Shown piece by piece: positions 22,971-30,565 of a DNA stretch of 36,634 nucleotides. The stretch is from JANPLN01 sp043757265 (GTDB lineage: Bacteria > Bdellovibrionota > Bdellovibrionia > Bdellovibrionales > JAGQZY01), in contig JAYUQP010000046.1 in assembly GCA_043757265.1 (NCBI GenBank), positions 1 to 36,634 on the forward strand, written 5' to 3'. The translations under genes and the position numbers were made by a program. Below the pieces are notes generated by a model. The model worked only from the letters and a program-made list of their open reading frames with translations. It was not told the DNA's origin and did no database searches. The number at the start of each line of letters is the position of its first letter. Position 1 is the stretch's first letter.

Positions 22971-23678
22971 TTAAATTTGTTCTAATCGACCACAAGCCAT
23001 ATTGGCTTTCAAAGCTTCGACGATCTTTTTTGGTTCCGAAAACTTCAGCTCTGCCATAATTTTAATAAAATCATCTTTTGAGCGTTGCAGCCCTAAGCGC
23101 GGATTCCACTTTTTTTCAAGTTCAACCGTTGACGATGTTTGTCCACGGTAGTCGTGCGCCGGGTAGATGATAGTTTGCTGTGGCAATGAAAAAATCTTTG
23201 TGCGAATACTTGTGTAGAGCCTTTCCGCCGATCCCTGCTGAAAATCTGTACGTCCGCAACCGCGAATCAAAAGAGCGTCACCGGTAAAAACCATATCTTG
23301 AAATGAAAAACTAAGACATGAATCGGTATGTCCGGGAGTTTCTAGCACTATGACTCTATGTTTTCCTAAATAAAGTTCATCATTATCCTTAAGAAATATG
23401 TCGGCGCAAACCACTCCGGCATACTGGCTGATAGCAGTTTGCGCTCCCGTTGCCTCACGGATCCTTGCCGCTCCAGTGATATGATCTGCATGGACATGCG
23501 TATCTAAAATGTATTTTAGATTCAAACCTGCTTCTTCGATGAGTTTGAGATCTCGCTCAGCAGTTTCAAGCACCGGATCTATGATCGCAGCGTCTTTTGT
23601 AAGTTGATCCGCGATAAGATAGGTGTACGTCGAGCTTTCTGCTTCGAAGAGCTGGTAAAATACAAAATCCCGAGTCAT
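22971..23678 (-). CDS. persulfide dioxygenase (ETHE1-like MBL-fold protein)
   Basis: Oxidises glutathione persulfide to sulfite and glutathione. It has 235 residues from the ATG at 23678 with GGGGG five bases upstream; an ATG four codons earlier is less well placed. ETHE1-type signature: the start FYQLFEAESSTYTYLIAD, the metallo-beta-lactamase motif HVHADH (61-66), PGHTDSC, TGDALLIRGCGRTDFQ and YPAHDYRG. The iron is bound by the first motif His, the His of PGHT and the Asp of TGDAL in this family. The CGRTDFQ motif distinguishes it from glyoxalase II. Neighbours give no sulfide oxidation genes except a rhodanese-fold lipoprotein three genes upstream, which lacks the catalytic Cys. Confidence 0.93.
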   Translation of the reverse strand: MTRDFVFYQLFEAESSTYTYLIADQLTKDAAIIDPVLETAERDLKLIEEAGLNLKYILDTHVHADHITGAARIREATGAQTAISQYAGVVCADIFLKDNDELYLGKHRVIVLETPGHTDSCLSFSFQDMVFTGDALLIRGCGRTDFQQGSAERLYTSIRTKIFSLPQQTIIYPAHDYRGQTSSTVELEKKWNPRLGLQRSKDDFIKIMAELKFSEPKKIVEALKANMACGRLEQI

Positions 23679-23704
23679 TGTTGCCCCCATGCCATAAAAC
23701 TCAA

Positions 23705-24286
23705 CTAGTAATTAAAACTAATACTTATGCGCGGTTCCTTGGAAAGATTGAGCGGAACATCATGGCGCAACCAGCTTTCGAACAAAATCAAATCCCCGGG
23801 CTTCGCTGACAGTGATATATGGGTATTTTGCGGTGGCCGGTGCATAAACAACCCGTATCTCGGATCTTCAAAACGAATCGCGCTGGATTTGCTAGGCATT
23901 TTCAAATAGAACGTACCGCTAATCACCGACTGTGGATGAATGTGCAACGCATGTGTGCACCCTTCTTCCATCACATTCACCCAGCAGGTCGACATCGTGA
24001 GTTGGTTTTTACTCACACCGAGGCCCAGCTGTTTTACATATTTAAAAACGTGTTTGCGAATTAATAATTCAAGCTCGGCAAAAGTTGGCGACACCCGGTG
24101 CATCGAATTTGCCGACGCATACGAGGTGTATCCTCTTGGATAACTGGTTTTTGACCACGCCCGCCCAGCGTGATCATCTTGCCTTAAAACCGTTACCTCA
24201 TTGAGAAGATCAGATTGATTTTTTTTAAAAAAATCACCCAAATTGGTCTGATATATTTCCGTGGCAAAAAGTTTGATTGAACTCAT
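23705..24286 (-). CDS. putative 2-oxoglutarate/Fe(II) oxygenase (TIGR02466-like)
   Basis: A 193-residue cytoplasmic protein with the jelly-roll oxygenase pattern seen in the TIGR02466 group: the HALHIHPQSVISGTFYL segment with candidate iron ligands, then FEDPR, and near the end LRHDVP with the distal His and RISISFNY with the Arg expected to bind the 2-oxoglutarate carboxylate. Such proteins are often linked with phage or outer surface modification; the substrate is unknown. It lies 5 bases after the hydrolase gene and 26 bases before the persulfide dioxygenase start on the same strand. AAGG precedes the ATG. Confidence 0.78.
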   Translation of the reverse strand: MSSIKLFATEIYQTNLGDFFKKNQSDLLNEVTVLRQDDHAGRAWSKTSYPRGYTSYASANSMHRVSPTFAELELLIRKHVFKYVKQLGLGVSKNQLTMSTCWVNVMEEGCTHALHIHPQSVISGTFYLKMPSKSSAIRFEDPRYGLFMHRPPQNTHISLSAKPGDLILFESWLRHDVPLNLSKEPRISISFNY

Positions 24287-24291
24287 GAACC

Positions 24292-26298
24292 TTATTGTCT
24301 CAAATCTCCAAACAGTCCGCCAGAGTAAATTACGTTATCCGGAGAACCTTCGTAAAAGAAATGCACCGCATCCGAATTGCGATGGCGATTTTCTGTCACT
24401 TGTTGAATCTCAAAGATCATTCGATCGGTTGAGCCATCTTGCGGAAAATAGCCGTTTCGGTAAATGCGGTCGCCAATCCTTAAAACCGGCATCGCATCAC
24501 GAACAACAAAGCCGTCGGGTATTTTGATTTCCACAACGTCCACAATTCGACTGGTCTCGAGCGATTTGACAGCAAAGATTCGAGTCTGCATAGGAACTTC
24601 AGTCTCTACGTCCACATCTGGGGCCATCGCCACTAGCGTACCCACTGGCTCAGGCGTTGGAAGAAGGTCTGGTAGGTACGGCGATAAATCTTCTTGAAAG
24701 TTCCACTTCAATAAAGCGGGTTGGGCAACGTAAATGTGTCCTTGCGAAGTTTGATCAAAAATCATTCTTAAGCTTCGGGCTTTTGTGCGATCAAACGAAC
24801 CGGTAAAAGCGCCCGCTGCGATTTTTGTCATCATCAAAAAACCATGGTTGGCAGTTTTGCTAAGATCGACAAAATCTGCAACGTTTAACGCTCTGGAAGT
24901 TTTTCCGCGACTATCAACGATCACCAACGAAAACTCTAAGGGTTCGGCATTTTCATCAGCTTTCGCGCGATTGATCCGGAATGATAAAAATTCGATGCTA
25001 CGAAGATCTATATTCTTACTATCTTGAGATAAGGGCATATCCCAGTACACTTGCGAGCCCGGCCCACTCCACTCCGCTGATACGCTTTTTAGATTGGAAC
25101 GGTGGGAGGGCGCTCCGGTAATTTTGAGCTCGACATTCTTTGCGTTTAGTTTTTCAACATCTAACTTGCTTAGGTCGAAGGCAGATATCCACTGTTCATC
25201 AACCGTCGCTACGTAGTTTCGGTCGACTCGAGTCAGCTTAACCATCGTCTCGGGCATGTCGTACGAAGGGTCGTAGACGTCTAAAAATTCTGAAGTATCA
25301 TCAAGAAGTTTTGCCTTGAAAAAAGGAACCATAGTCATTTCGGCGGTTTTTCGTTGGAGGCTCTCCCCATTTATCTTGGTCCATAATGGAGTGTGGTTTT
25401 TGCAACCGGTGGCATCCGATTGCTGCCATTCTGTATTGTAGAAATTGTGATTTGTACCCCACACTATCATTGCGGATTTGGAAGATCCTCGAGTTTCTTT
25501 ATTTTCGCTAATCATTCGATCGAGCGGATTCATGCCCTGAAGGTCCGAAACATCCCCGTCACACATAGGTAAGAGCACCGTCCACGCCGTATTGAATGCG
25601 TTTAGGACACGATTTGTTTGACCGTCAACGGGACCAATTTCGAAGATCGCGCGAATGTTCACGGGTGTTATTATTTTTTTCGACCACTCACTATCGGCAT
25701 CGTAGTAGAGGTTGTATGCCGCGCGAACACCTTCGCCCCCGCGTGAATGGCCCATCATTGCCACTCGCGAAAAATCGATTTTATCGCGCAGATCTAAACC
25801 CACACTTTGCGGTGTTCCGCCTTTTTGGTTCCAGTTACTCAGAGCCTGAAGGTGGCTCAGCACCAGTTTACCGCGGGCTAAGTTAAGTCCAAAATCATCT
25901 GTACCGCCACGGCCACAGGTGATGCCGAGATTTGCATTGATCGAAACAACAATCATTCCTTCGCCAGTTAATTTTTCAGCTAAATAGCCATAACCTAAAT
26001 GGTTTGGAGTTACCGTGTAGCCAGCGGGACACAGTCCTGTATGAGTATAGGCACAGCTATCGTCGATGCGCGGATTGGAACCCCGGCCGCAGGTTCCGTG
26101 ATTTCCATGCAACATGACCACGAGGGGCAACGGCTTTTTTATAAAAGATGGATAGTAAACCTGCGCCCAAATCTCCGTTTTCCGATCGGCAAGAATATCA
26201 GGAAAAACTTGCGCTTCGAGTTTGTACTCACCTTGCGAGAAAGTTTCGGCTGTAGCGATCTGTGCAATAAAGATTATGGAATAGAAAAACAATTTCAT
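24292..26298 (-). CDS. large secreted alpha/beta hydrolase
   Basis: A 668-residue exported protein: short signal (MKLFFYSIIFIAQIATA), then a catalytic domain with the LHGNHGTCG oxyanion segment and nucleophile Ser185 in GHSRGGEG. A likely His is in WGTNHNFYN. The Cys-rich insertion between (about 70-130) suggests disulfides. The C-terminal half (about 345-550) looks like beta-sandwich or carbohydrate-binding material, followed by a proline-rich linker and a final small domain. Related secreted hydrolases act on esters or polymers; no substrate can be given. GGGGGG precedes the ATG. It is 25 bases after the rhodanese-like lipoprotein gene. Confidence 0.75.
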   Translation of the reverse strand: MKLFFYSIIFIAQIATAETFSQGEYKLEAQVFPDILADRKTEIWAQVYYPSFIKKPLPLVVMLHGNHGTCGRGSNPRIDDSCAYTHTGLCPAGYTVTPNHLGYGYLAEKLTGEGMIVVSINANLGITCGRGGTDDFGLNLARGKLVLSHLQALSNWNQKGGTPQSVGLDLRDKIDFSRVAMMGHSRGGEGVRAAYNLYYDADSEWSKKIITPVNIRAIFEIGPVDGQTNRVLNAFNTAWTVLLPMCDGDVSDLQGMNPLDRMISENKETRGSSKSAMIVWGTNHNFYNTEWQQSDATGCKNHTPLWTKINGESLQRKTAEMTMVPFFKAKLLDDTSEFLDVYDPSYDMPETMVKLTRVDRNYVATVDEQWISAFDLSKLDVEKLNAKNVELKITGAPSHRSNLKSVSAEWSGPGSQVYWDMPLSQDSKNIDLRSIEFLSFRINRAKADENAEPLEFSLVIVDSRGKTSRALNVADFVDLSKTANHGFLMMTKIAAGAFTGSFDRTKARSLRMIFDQTSQGHIYVAQPALLKWNFQEDLSPYLPDLLPTPEPVGTLVAMAPDVDVETEVPMQTRIFAVKSLETSRIVDVVEIKIPDGFVVRDAMPVLRIGDRIYRNGYFPQDGSTDRMIFEIQQVTENRHRNSDAVHFFYEGSPDNVIYSGGLFGDLRQ

Positions 26299-26323
26299 GG
26301 AACCCCCCGTTTTGATAGGGGCT

Positions 26324-27142
26324 CTATTCGTCCAGCATGCAAACGCGCGAGTACCCCATCTGTAGCATTGAAAACGCGACGATTGGAGCTTGTGGCCCGC
26401 GTATCATCACTCTTGCAGTCACGTCGATCTCGTCTTTTTGCAAGGCTGTTTTTATACCGTAGTTGGGAGAAAAATCCTCTTTCTTTACAAAGTCTTTCCA
26501 GTTTTTGTAAATAATTGCTATTTTTTGCCACCCTACAGTCGGCGACATGGGTGCTTTTTTACTTACGTCGACTACAAATACAGCATCCTCTCCAGCATGT
26601 GCCGGACACAGCACGCCGGACACAACGCGAGGCTCCCAGTAGCGCTGATTTGGTAAAGCTTTAGATAACTTGGCTGTCGCTAAAAATTTAAAATCCCGCA
26701 TCGATCCCATTTGAATGCGTTCCACGCCTAAAACTAATAACGCCAGAGCGACCGTACCCTCTTCGCCATTTCCTCGATCTCCATATCCAAGCACCACAAC
26801 ATGGGAAAATGGGTTTACACCAAGAATCGCCAAACGTCGGGCGAGCCTCAAAGCTTGATCCTGTAAATCGTCGCCGCGCACTCGACGAAAAGAAAAATCT
26901 TTAGCATCTATGTGGATAGCATTTGGAATCCGCGAGATTTGATAATCAAAAAAAGTGCGCACGTCGAGCACGACCGTGTCTGTTGTAATCTTGATTGGGC
27001 GGCTGCCCTTTTCAAACTGATACGCACGATCCAAAACACTGAGATCCGATTCGGATACCTTTGACGGTGCAAGCACGCAACTCGTTTGCAGGGTCCCGGT
27101 TAAAAACAAATAAATAATAGAGAAATACCAGCGACCAGCCAT
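26324..27142 (-). CDS. rhodanese-fold lipoprotein lacking the catalytic cysteine
   Basis: A 272-residue lipoprotein with lipobox LQTSC (Cys22). A rhodanese domain covers about 50-145: VVLDVRTFFDYQISRIPNAIHI is the standard entry strand-helix, and the active-site loop is at 118-126. That loop reads LGYGDRGNG, so the sulfur-accepting Cys is missing. A second half-like domain follows, ending in RGPQAPIVAFSMLQMGYSRVCMLDE, as in tandem rhodaneses. Sulfurtransferase activity is therefore unlikely; a binding or structural role in the periplasm is more probable. It starts six bases after the lysS stop, so it depends on lysS transcription. Confidence 0.78.
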   Translation of the reverse strand: MAGRWYFSIIYLFLTGTLQTSCVLAPSKVSESDLSVLDRAYQFEKGSRPIKITTDTVVLDVRTFFDYQISRIPNAIHIDAKDFSFRRVRGDDLQDQALRLARRLAILGVNPFSHVVVLGYGDRGNGEEGTVALALLVLGVERIQMGSMRDFKFLATAKLSKALPNQRYWEPRVVSGVLCPAHAGEDAVFVVDVSKKAPMSPTVGWQKIAIIYKNWKDFVKKEDFSPNYGIKTALQKDEIDVTARVMIRGPQAPIVAFSMLQMGYSRVCMLDE

Positions 27143-27148
27143 GAGCGA

Positions 27149-28636
27149 TCAGTCTTTGTGTTTCATTGTCGGGAAAAACAAAATATCCCGAATACTATGC
27201 CGGTCGGTTAAAATCATCACGACACGCTCTACGCCTAGTCCAACTCCGCCTGTTGGCGGCATTCCAACATCAATCGCATGAAGAAAATCTTTGTCCATTG
27301 GCTGGGCTTCCTCGTCCACAAGGCGGCGAGATTCCTGCTCTTTGAGGCGGGCCAACTGATCTTCTGGATCGTTGAGTTCAGTGTAAGCATTGCCAATTTC
27401 CATGCCGGCGCAGTAAGGTTCAAAGCGCTCAACCAACCCTGCTTGTGTGCGATGCCTTTTCGTTAACGGAGACACTTCCACCGGAAAATCCATAATGATT
27501 GTTGGATGCCACAGGTGTTTTTCCACTGCAAGTTCAAAAATTTGCATCACCAGCTCACCTTTGGATGGTTTATCTTTGTCTTCGTAGTCACCACCCAAGG
27601 ATTTAGCTTTTTCGAAAAGCTGTTCGACCGTTGCAGTTTCAGGATCGATATCGGCGTATTCGCGAACACCGTCGTACACCTTGAGACGCTTCCAAGGTGT
27701 GGTGAAATCCACCTCCTTGCCCTGATAGGTAACCTTTGTAGAACCAGTGGCTGTCACTGCAAGGTGCGCTACGAGATCCTCAAATTGCTTCATTTGGTAA
27801 ATATAATCGGTATACGCTTCGTACCACTCAAGCATGGTGAACTCAGGATTGTGCGAGCGATCGATGCCTTCGTTACGAAAATTTTTTCCGATTTCGTATA
27901 CTTTTTCAAATCCGCCAACGATCAACCGCTTTAAATAAAGCTCAGGACTGATCTTGAGATACAGCTTCATATCGAGGGCGCGGTGGTGGGTGGAAAACGG
28001 ATAGGCCGAGGCGCCGCCATAAATTGGTTGCAACACTGGTGTTTCTACTTCCAAAAATCCACGCGTGTTTAGAAACTGGCGAATTTCAGAAATAATTTTT
28101 GAGCGTTTTTCAAAAACGCGGCGACTGTCTTCGTCGGTGATTAAATCGAGATGCCGATGACGGTATTTAATCTCGATGTCTTGAATGCCATGGAATTTTT
28201 CCGGCAGTGGCTCAAGCGTTTTACACAGCATTTCGAATTTCGTACAATGTAAAGAGAGCTCGCCCTTTTGAGTTTTGAAAACATACCCCTCGATGCCGAC
28301 AATATCGCCTAAGTCTAAAAGTTCAAAAGCTAGCTGATCGCGCTCGCTGAGTTCTTCCTTGCGCAAGTAACATTGAATGTTGCCAGACTGATCTTGAATA
28401 TTAAAAAAGGCAGCTTTTCCCATCGGACGTTTTGTCATCAAGCGCCCTGCAACTCGATACACGGACTCCTTTAACGCCTCGCCCGTTTCGATATCAGCAA
28501 ATTGTGTTTTGATGGGTGCGACCGAACTTGTGCGCTCGAAGTTGTGCGGATAGGGGTCGTACTTTTTTGCTTTGAGCTCGTGCAATTTACGCCGTTTTTC
28601 TGCGCGAATGGGATTTTCGTTTTCGTCTAACTCCAC
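27149..28636 (-). CDS. lysS: class II lysyl-tRNA synthetase
   Basis: Charges tRNA-Lys with lysine in the cytoplasm. It has 495 residues, the normal size. An OB-fold anticodon-binding domain (about 55-155) precedes the class II catalytic core, with motif 1 in the LNTRGFLEVETPVLQPIYGGA region, motif 2 FRNEGIDRSHNPEFTMLEWY and motif 3 GVGLGVERVVMIL. The substrate-binding EIGNAYTELNDPEDQ segment is intact. The start is GTG at 28636 with AAAGG five bases before the G. A small inverted repeat AAGCTC/GAGCTT (28651-28665) sits just upstream in the leader. It is followed at once by four genes of envelope or sulfur function, an unusual group for an essential synthetase. Confidence 0.97.
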   Translation of the reverse strand: MELDENENPIRAEKRRKLHELKAKKYDPYPHNFERTSSVAPIKTQFADIETGEALKESVYRVAGRLMTKRPMGKAAFFNIQDQSGNIQCYLRKEELSERDQLAFELLDLGDIVGIEGYVFKTQKGELSLHCTKFEMLCKTLEPLPEKFHGIQDIEIKYRHRHLDLITDEDSRRVFEKRSKIISEIRQFLNTRGFLEVETPVLQPIYGGASAYPFSTHHRALDMKLYLKISPELYLKRLIVGGFEKVYEIGKNFRNEGIDRSHNPEFTMLEWYEAYTDYIYQMKQFEDLVAHLAVTATGSTKVTYQGKEVDFTTPWKRLKVYDGVREYADIDPETATVEQLFEKAKSLGGDYEDKDKPSKGELVMQIFELAVEKHLWHPTIIMDFPVEVSPLTKRHRTQAGLVERFEPYCAGMEIGNAYTELNDPEDQLARLKEQESRRLVDEEAQPMDKDFLHAIDVGMPPTGGVGLGVERVVMILTDRHSIRDILFFPTMKHKD

Positions 28637-28703
28637 AAGAACCTTTCAACAAGCTCATTGAGCTTTATCTTGCCAACACGCATATCGCCTGCGGCTTTTG
28701 TCA

Positions 28704-29627
28704 TCAAAGAGAATGACCTACAAATGTGTCCATCACTTTATGTAATAGCTGAATGGCCTCTGCTTTAGGCCGCTGAAATGCATTTCGCCCCATGATGCTT
28801 CCGAAAGCTCCACCCTCAGCCAACTCCTTCACTTCGGCCAATATAGCCTCGGAGGACTTCGCTTCGCCACCGCTGAAAATAACAACACGGCGGCCATTAA
28901 AAGCTGACTCCACAACATGTCGGATGCGATCAGAAAGTTTTTGAATTGGAATATTTTGTTCGGTGTAAACTTTTTTTGCTTCAGGCTGTTCGATAAACGC
29001 AGTTGGAGGTTTGACTTTAATAAAGTGCGCCCCCAGCTGAGCCGCGATCTGTGCGCAGTAGGCAATCACGTCGATTCCCGTTTCGCCATCTTTGCTTAAG
29101 TGCTCGCCGCGCGCGTAGGCCCAAATGACAACAAGCAGGCCATTTTTTTTCGCCAAGCGTGAAGCTTCGGCAATCTCCTCATACATTTCTTTGCGCAATG
29201 AACTACCCGGATAAATTGTAAAGCCAACACCCACACATCCCAATCGGAGCGCGTCTTCCACACTGGCGGTGACTGCAGAGCAAGGCTCTTGCGTTTTGTA
29301 AAGAGTGTCTGAATTATTAATTTTTAGTATTAGAGGAATCTCGCCAGCGAAATCTCGGGACACGGCCTCGATAAATCCGAGGGGTGCTGCGTAGGCGTTA
29401 CAGCCCGATTCAACGGCCAGTCCTGCATGATAAAGTGGATCGTACCCGTCTGGGTTTTTAGCAAAACTTCGCGCCGGTCCATGTTCGAAACCTTGATCCA
29501 CTGGCAGAATCACCATTTTTCCAGTTCCACCCAATCGCCCATGATTTAAAATTCGGGCCATATTGGTTAAAACTCCTGGATTGTCCGAACCATACCAACT
29601 CAAAATCTCTCTGACTCTTGGTGTCAT
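28704..29627 (-). CDS. fbaB: class I fructose-bisphosphate aldolase, DhnA type
   Basis: A 307-residue Schiff-base aldolase of the DhnA/FbaB family; splits fructose 1,6-bisphosphate in glycolysis and gluconeogenesis. Conserved segments: ILPVDQGFEHGP near the N terminus, LKINNSDTLY, GFTIYPGSS, VVIWAYARG, and the Schiff-base lysine in HFIKVKPPT (Lys204), followed by the phosphate-binding IFSGGEAKS and SIMGRNAFQRP. It needs no metal. AGAGG lies six bases before the ATG. It is 67 bases upstream of lysS in the same direction. Confidence 0.94.
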   Translation of the reverse strand: MTPRVREILSWYGSDNPGVLTNMARILNHGRLGGTGKMVILPVDQGFEHGPARSFAKNPDGYDPLYHAGLAVESGCNAYAAPLGFIEAVSRDFAGEIPLILKINNSDTLYKTQEPCSAVTASVEDALRLGCVGVGFTIYPGSSLRKEMYEEIAEASRLAKKNGLLVVIWAYARGEHLSKDGETGIDVIAYCAQIAAQLGAHFIKVKPPTAFIEQPEAKKVYTEQNIPIQKLSDRIRHVVESAFNGRRVVIFSGGEAKSSEAILAEVKELAEGGAFGSIMGRNAFQRPKAEAIQLLHKVMDTFVGHSL

Positions 29628-29658
29628 CTGCGCCTCTTTCTCCAGTGAAAAACGATCT

Positions 29659-29692
29659 CATTGATTCGCTTAGATTGCCCTCGAAGTCAATG
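29659..29692. promoter_or_regulatory. inverted repeat in the divergent promoter region of fba
   Basis: CATTGATTCG (29659-29668) and CGAAGTCAATG (29682-29692) are inverted copies with a one-base bulge and a 13-base spacer. The region lies between the divergent fba and the membrane protein gene at 29741. It could be an operator; I see no clear -10/-35 pair to fix its relation to transcription. Confidence 0.35.
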
Positions 29693-29740
29693 CAGAAGCC
29701 TCCGCTTGACCCCTTCTAAAATCAGGAAGACCCTAGGACT

Positions 29741-30565
29741 ATGTGGTCGCGAAAAAATTTTTTCATCTCTGCTCTTTTTTTAAACTGTGTCTACTTTGTT
29801 GGGGTTTCTGTTCTCGTCACTCGCCATTTTTCGTCGCAAGACCAATCTGCATTGATTGCCTGGGTGGATGAGGGCTCTCAACTTGTGACGAAAAAATTTG
29901 TTTTAGATTCAAACAGGAAACAAACCCTGCTCGATGAATTGCAGAGTACAAAGTCGGAAAAAAAAATCAAAGCCTGGGCAGACGCTCACAACATTGTGAA
30001 TCTTGCTGAAAGCATAAACGAGGTGGACAAAAACCATATTGGCGATCGAAACAATATTCCCTTCAAGCGGGCCCAGCTGAGAGGCGAAAACAGTGTTGCC
30101 GGATTTCATCGAAAAAATGACCGACTCAATTTTAGTTATTTTTTGCGAAACGAAAATATGGCGTTATTAGCCACTCAACAGACAAACGACACCGCCCTGA
30201 AAATGCAGTTGGATGCATATGACTTGGGCCTTTTAGTCGCCGAAACCGAAGGGGCAAATTTTCCCTTCACACTTTATACCAACCTAACAAAAACAGTGGC
30301 CGAAGGGATTTTTCAACAAATTTCATTTGATGCAAAAGAATTTTCGCCAAAATACTTTACCCTTGCGGGTGAAAAGTATCTCGTAAAGATGGTGAATCTT
30401 ATTCACGATTCAGAGTTAAAACAGAAAATGATATTTGCAAAAAAAATCACGCACTACCAAGCGGTTTCTATTTTGGACATTTTGGTTTTTGTTTGGACAT
30501 TCTTTTTAATCTCAATAGTGTTGAACTTCGTGCTGTTTCGGTCGAGTCGCCTCACCGCTCTCTAG
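29741..30565 (+). CDS. membrane protein with two TM helices flanking a periplasmic domain
   Basis: A 274-residue unknown protein with an N-terminal membrane helix (about 7-28), a periplasmic region of roughly 200 residues and a second helix (about 243-265), then only a dozen residues. This is the topology of a Cache-type sensor module, but no HAMP, kinase, GGDEF or methyl-accepting domain follows, and I recognise no sequence motif. The last 54 bases overlap the 3' end of the RND transporter gene on the other strand. It may act as a membrane-bound sensor or accessory protein of the convergent pump; both are guesses. Confidence 0.6.
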   Translation: MWSRKNFFISALFLNCVYFVGVSVLVTRHFSSQDQSALIAWVDEGSQLVTKKFVLDSNRKQTLLDELQSTKSEKKIKAWADAHNIVNLAESINEVDKNHIGDRNNIPFKRAQLRGENSVAGFHRKNDRLNFSYFLRNENMALLATQQTNDTALKMQLDAYDLGLLVAETEGANFPFTLYTNLTKTVAEGIFQQISFDAKEFSPKYFTLAGEKYLVKMVNLIHDSELKQKMIFAKKITHYQAVSILDILVFVWTFFLISIVLNFVLFRSSRLTAL

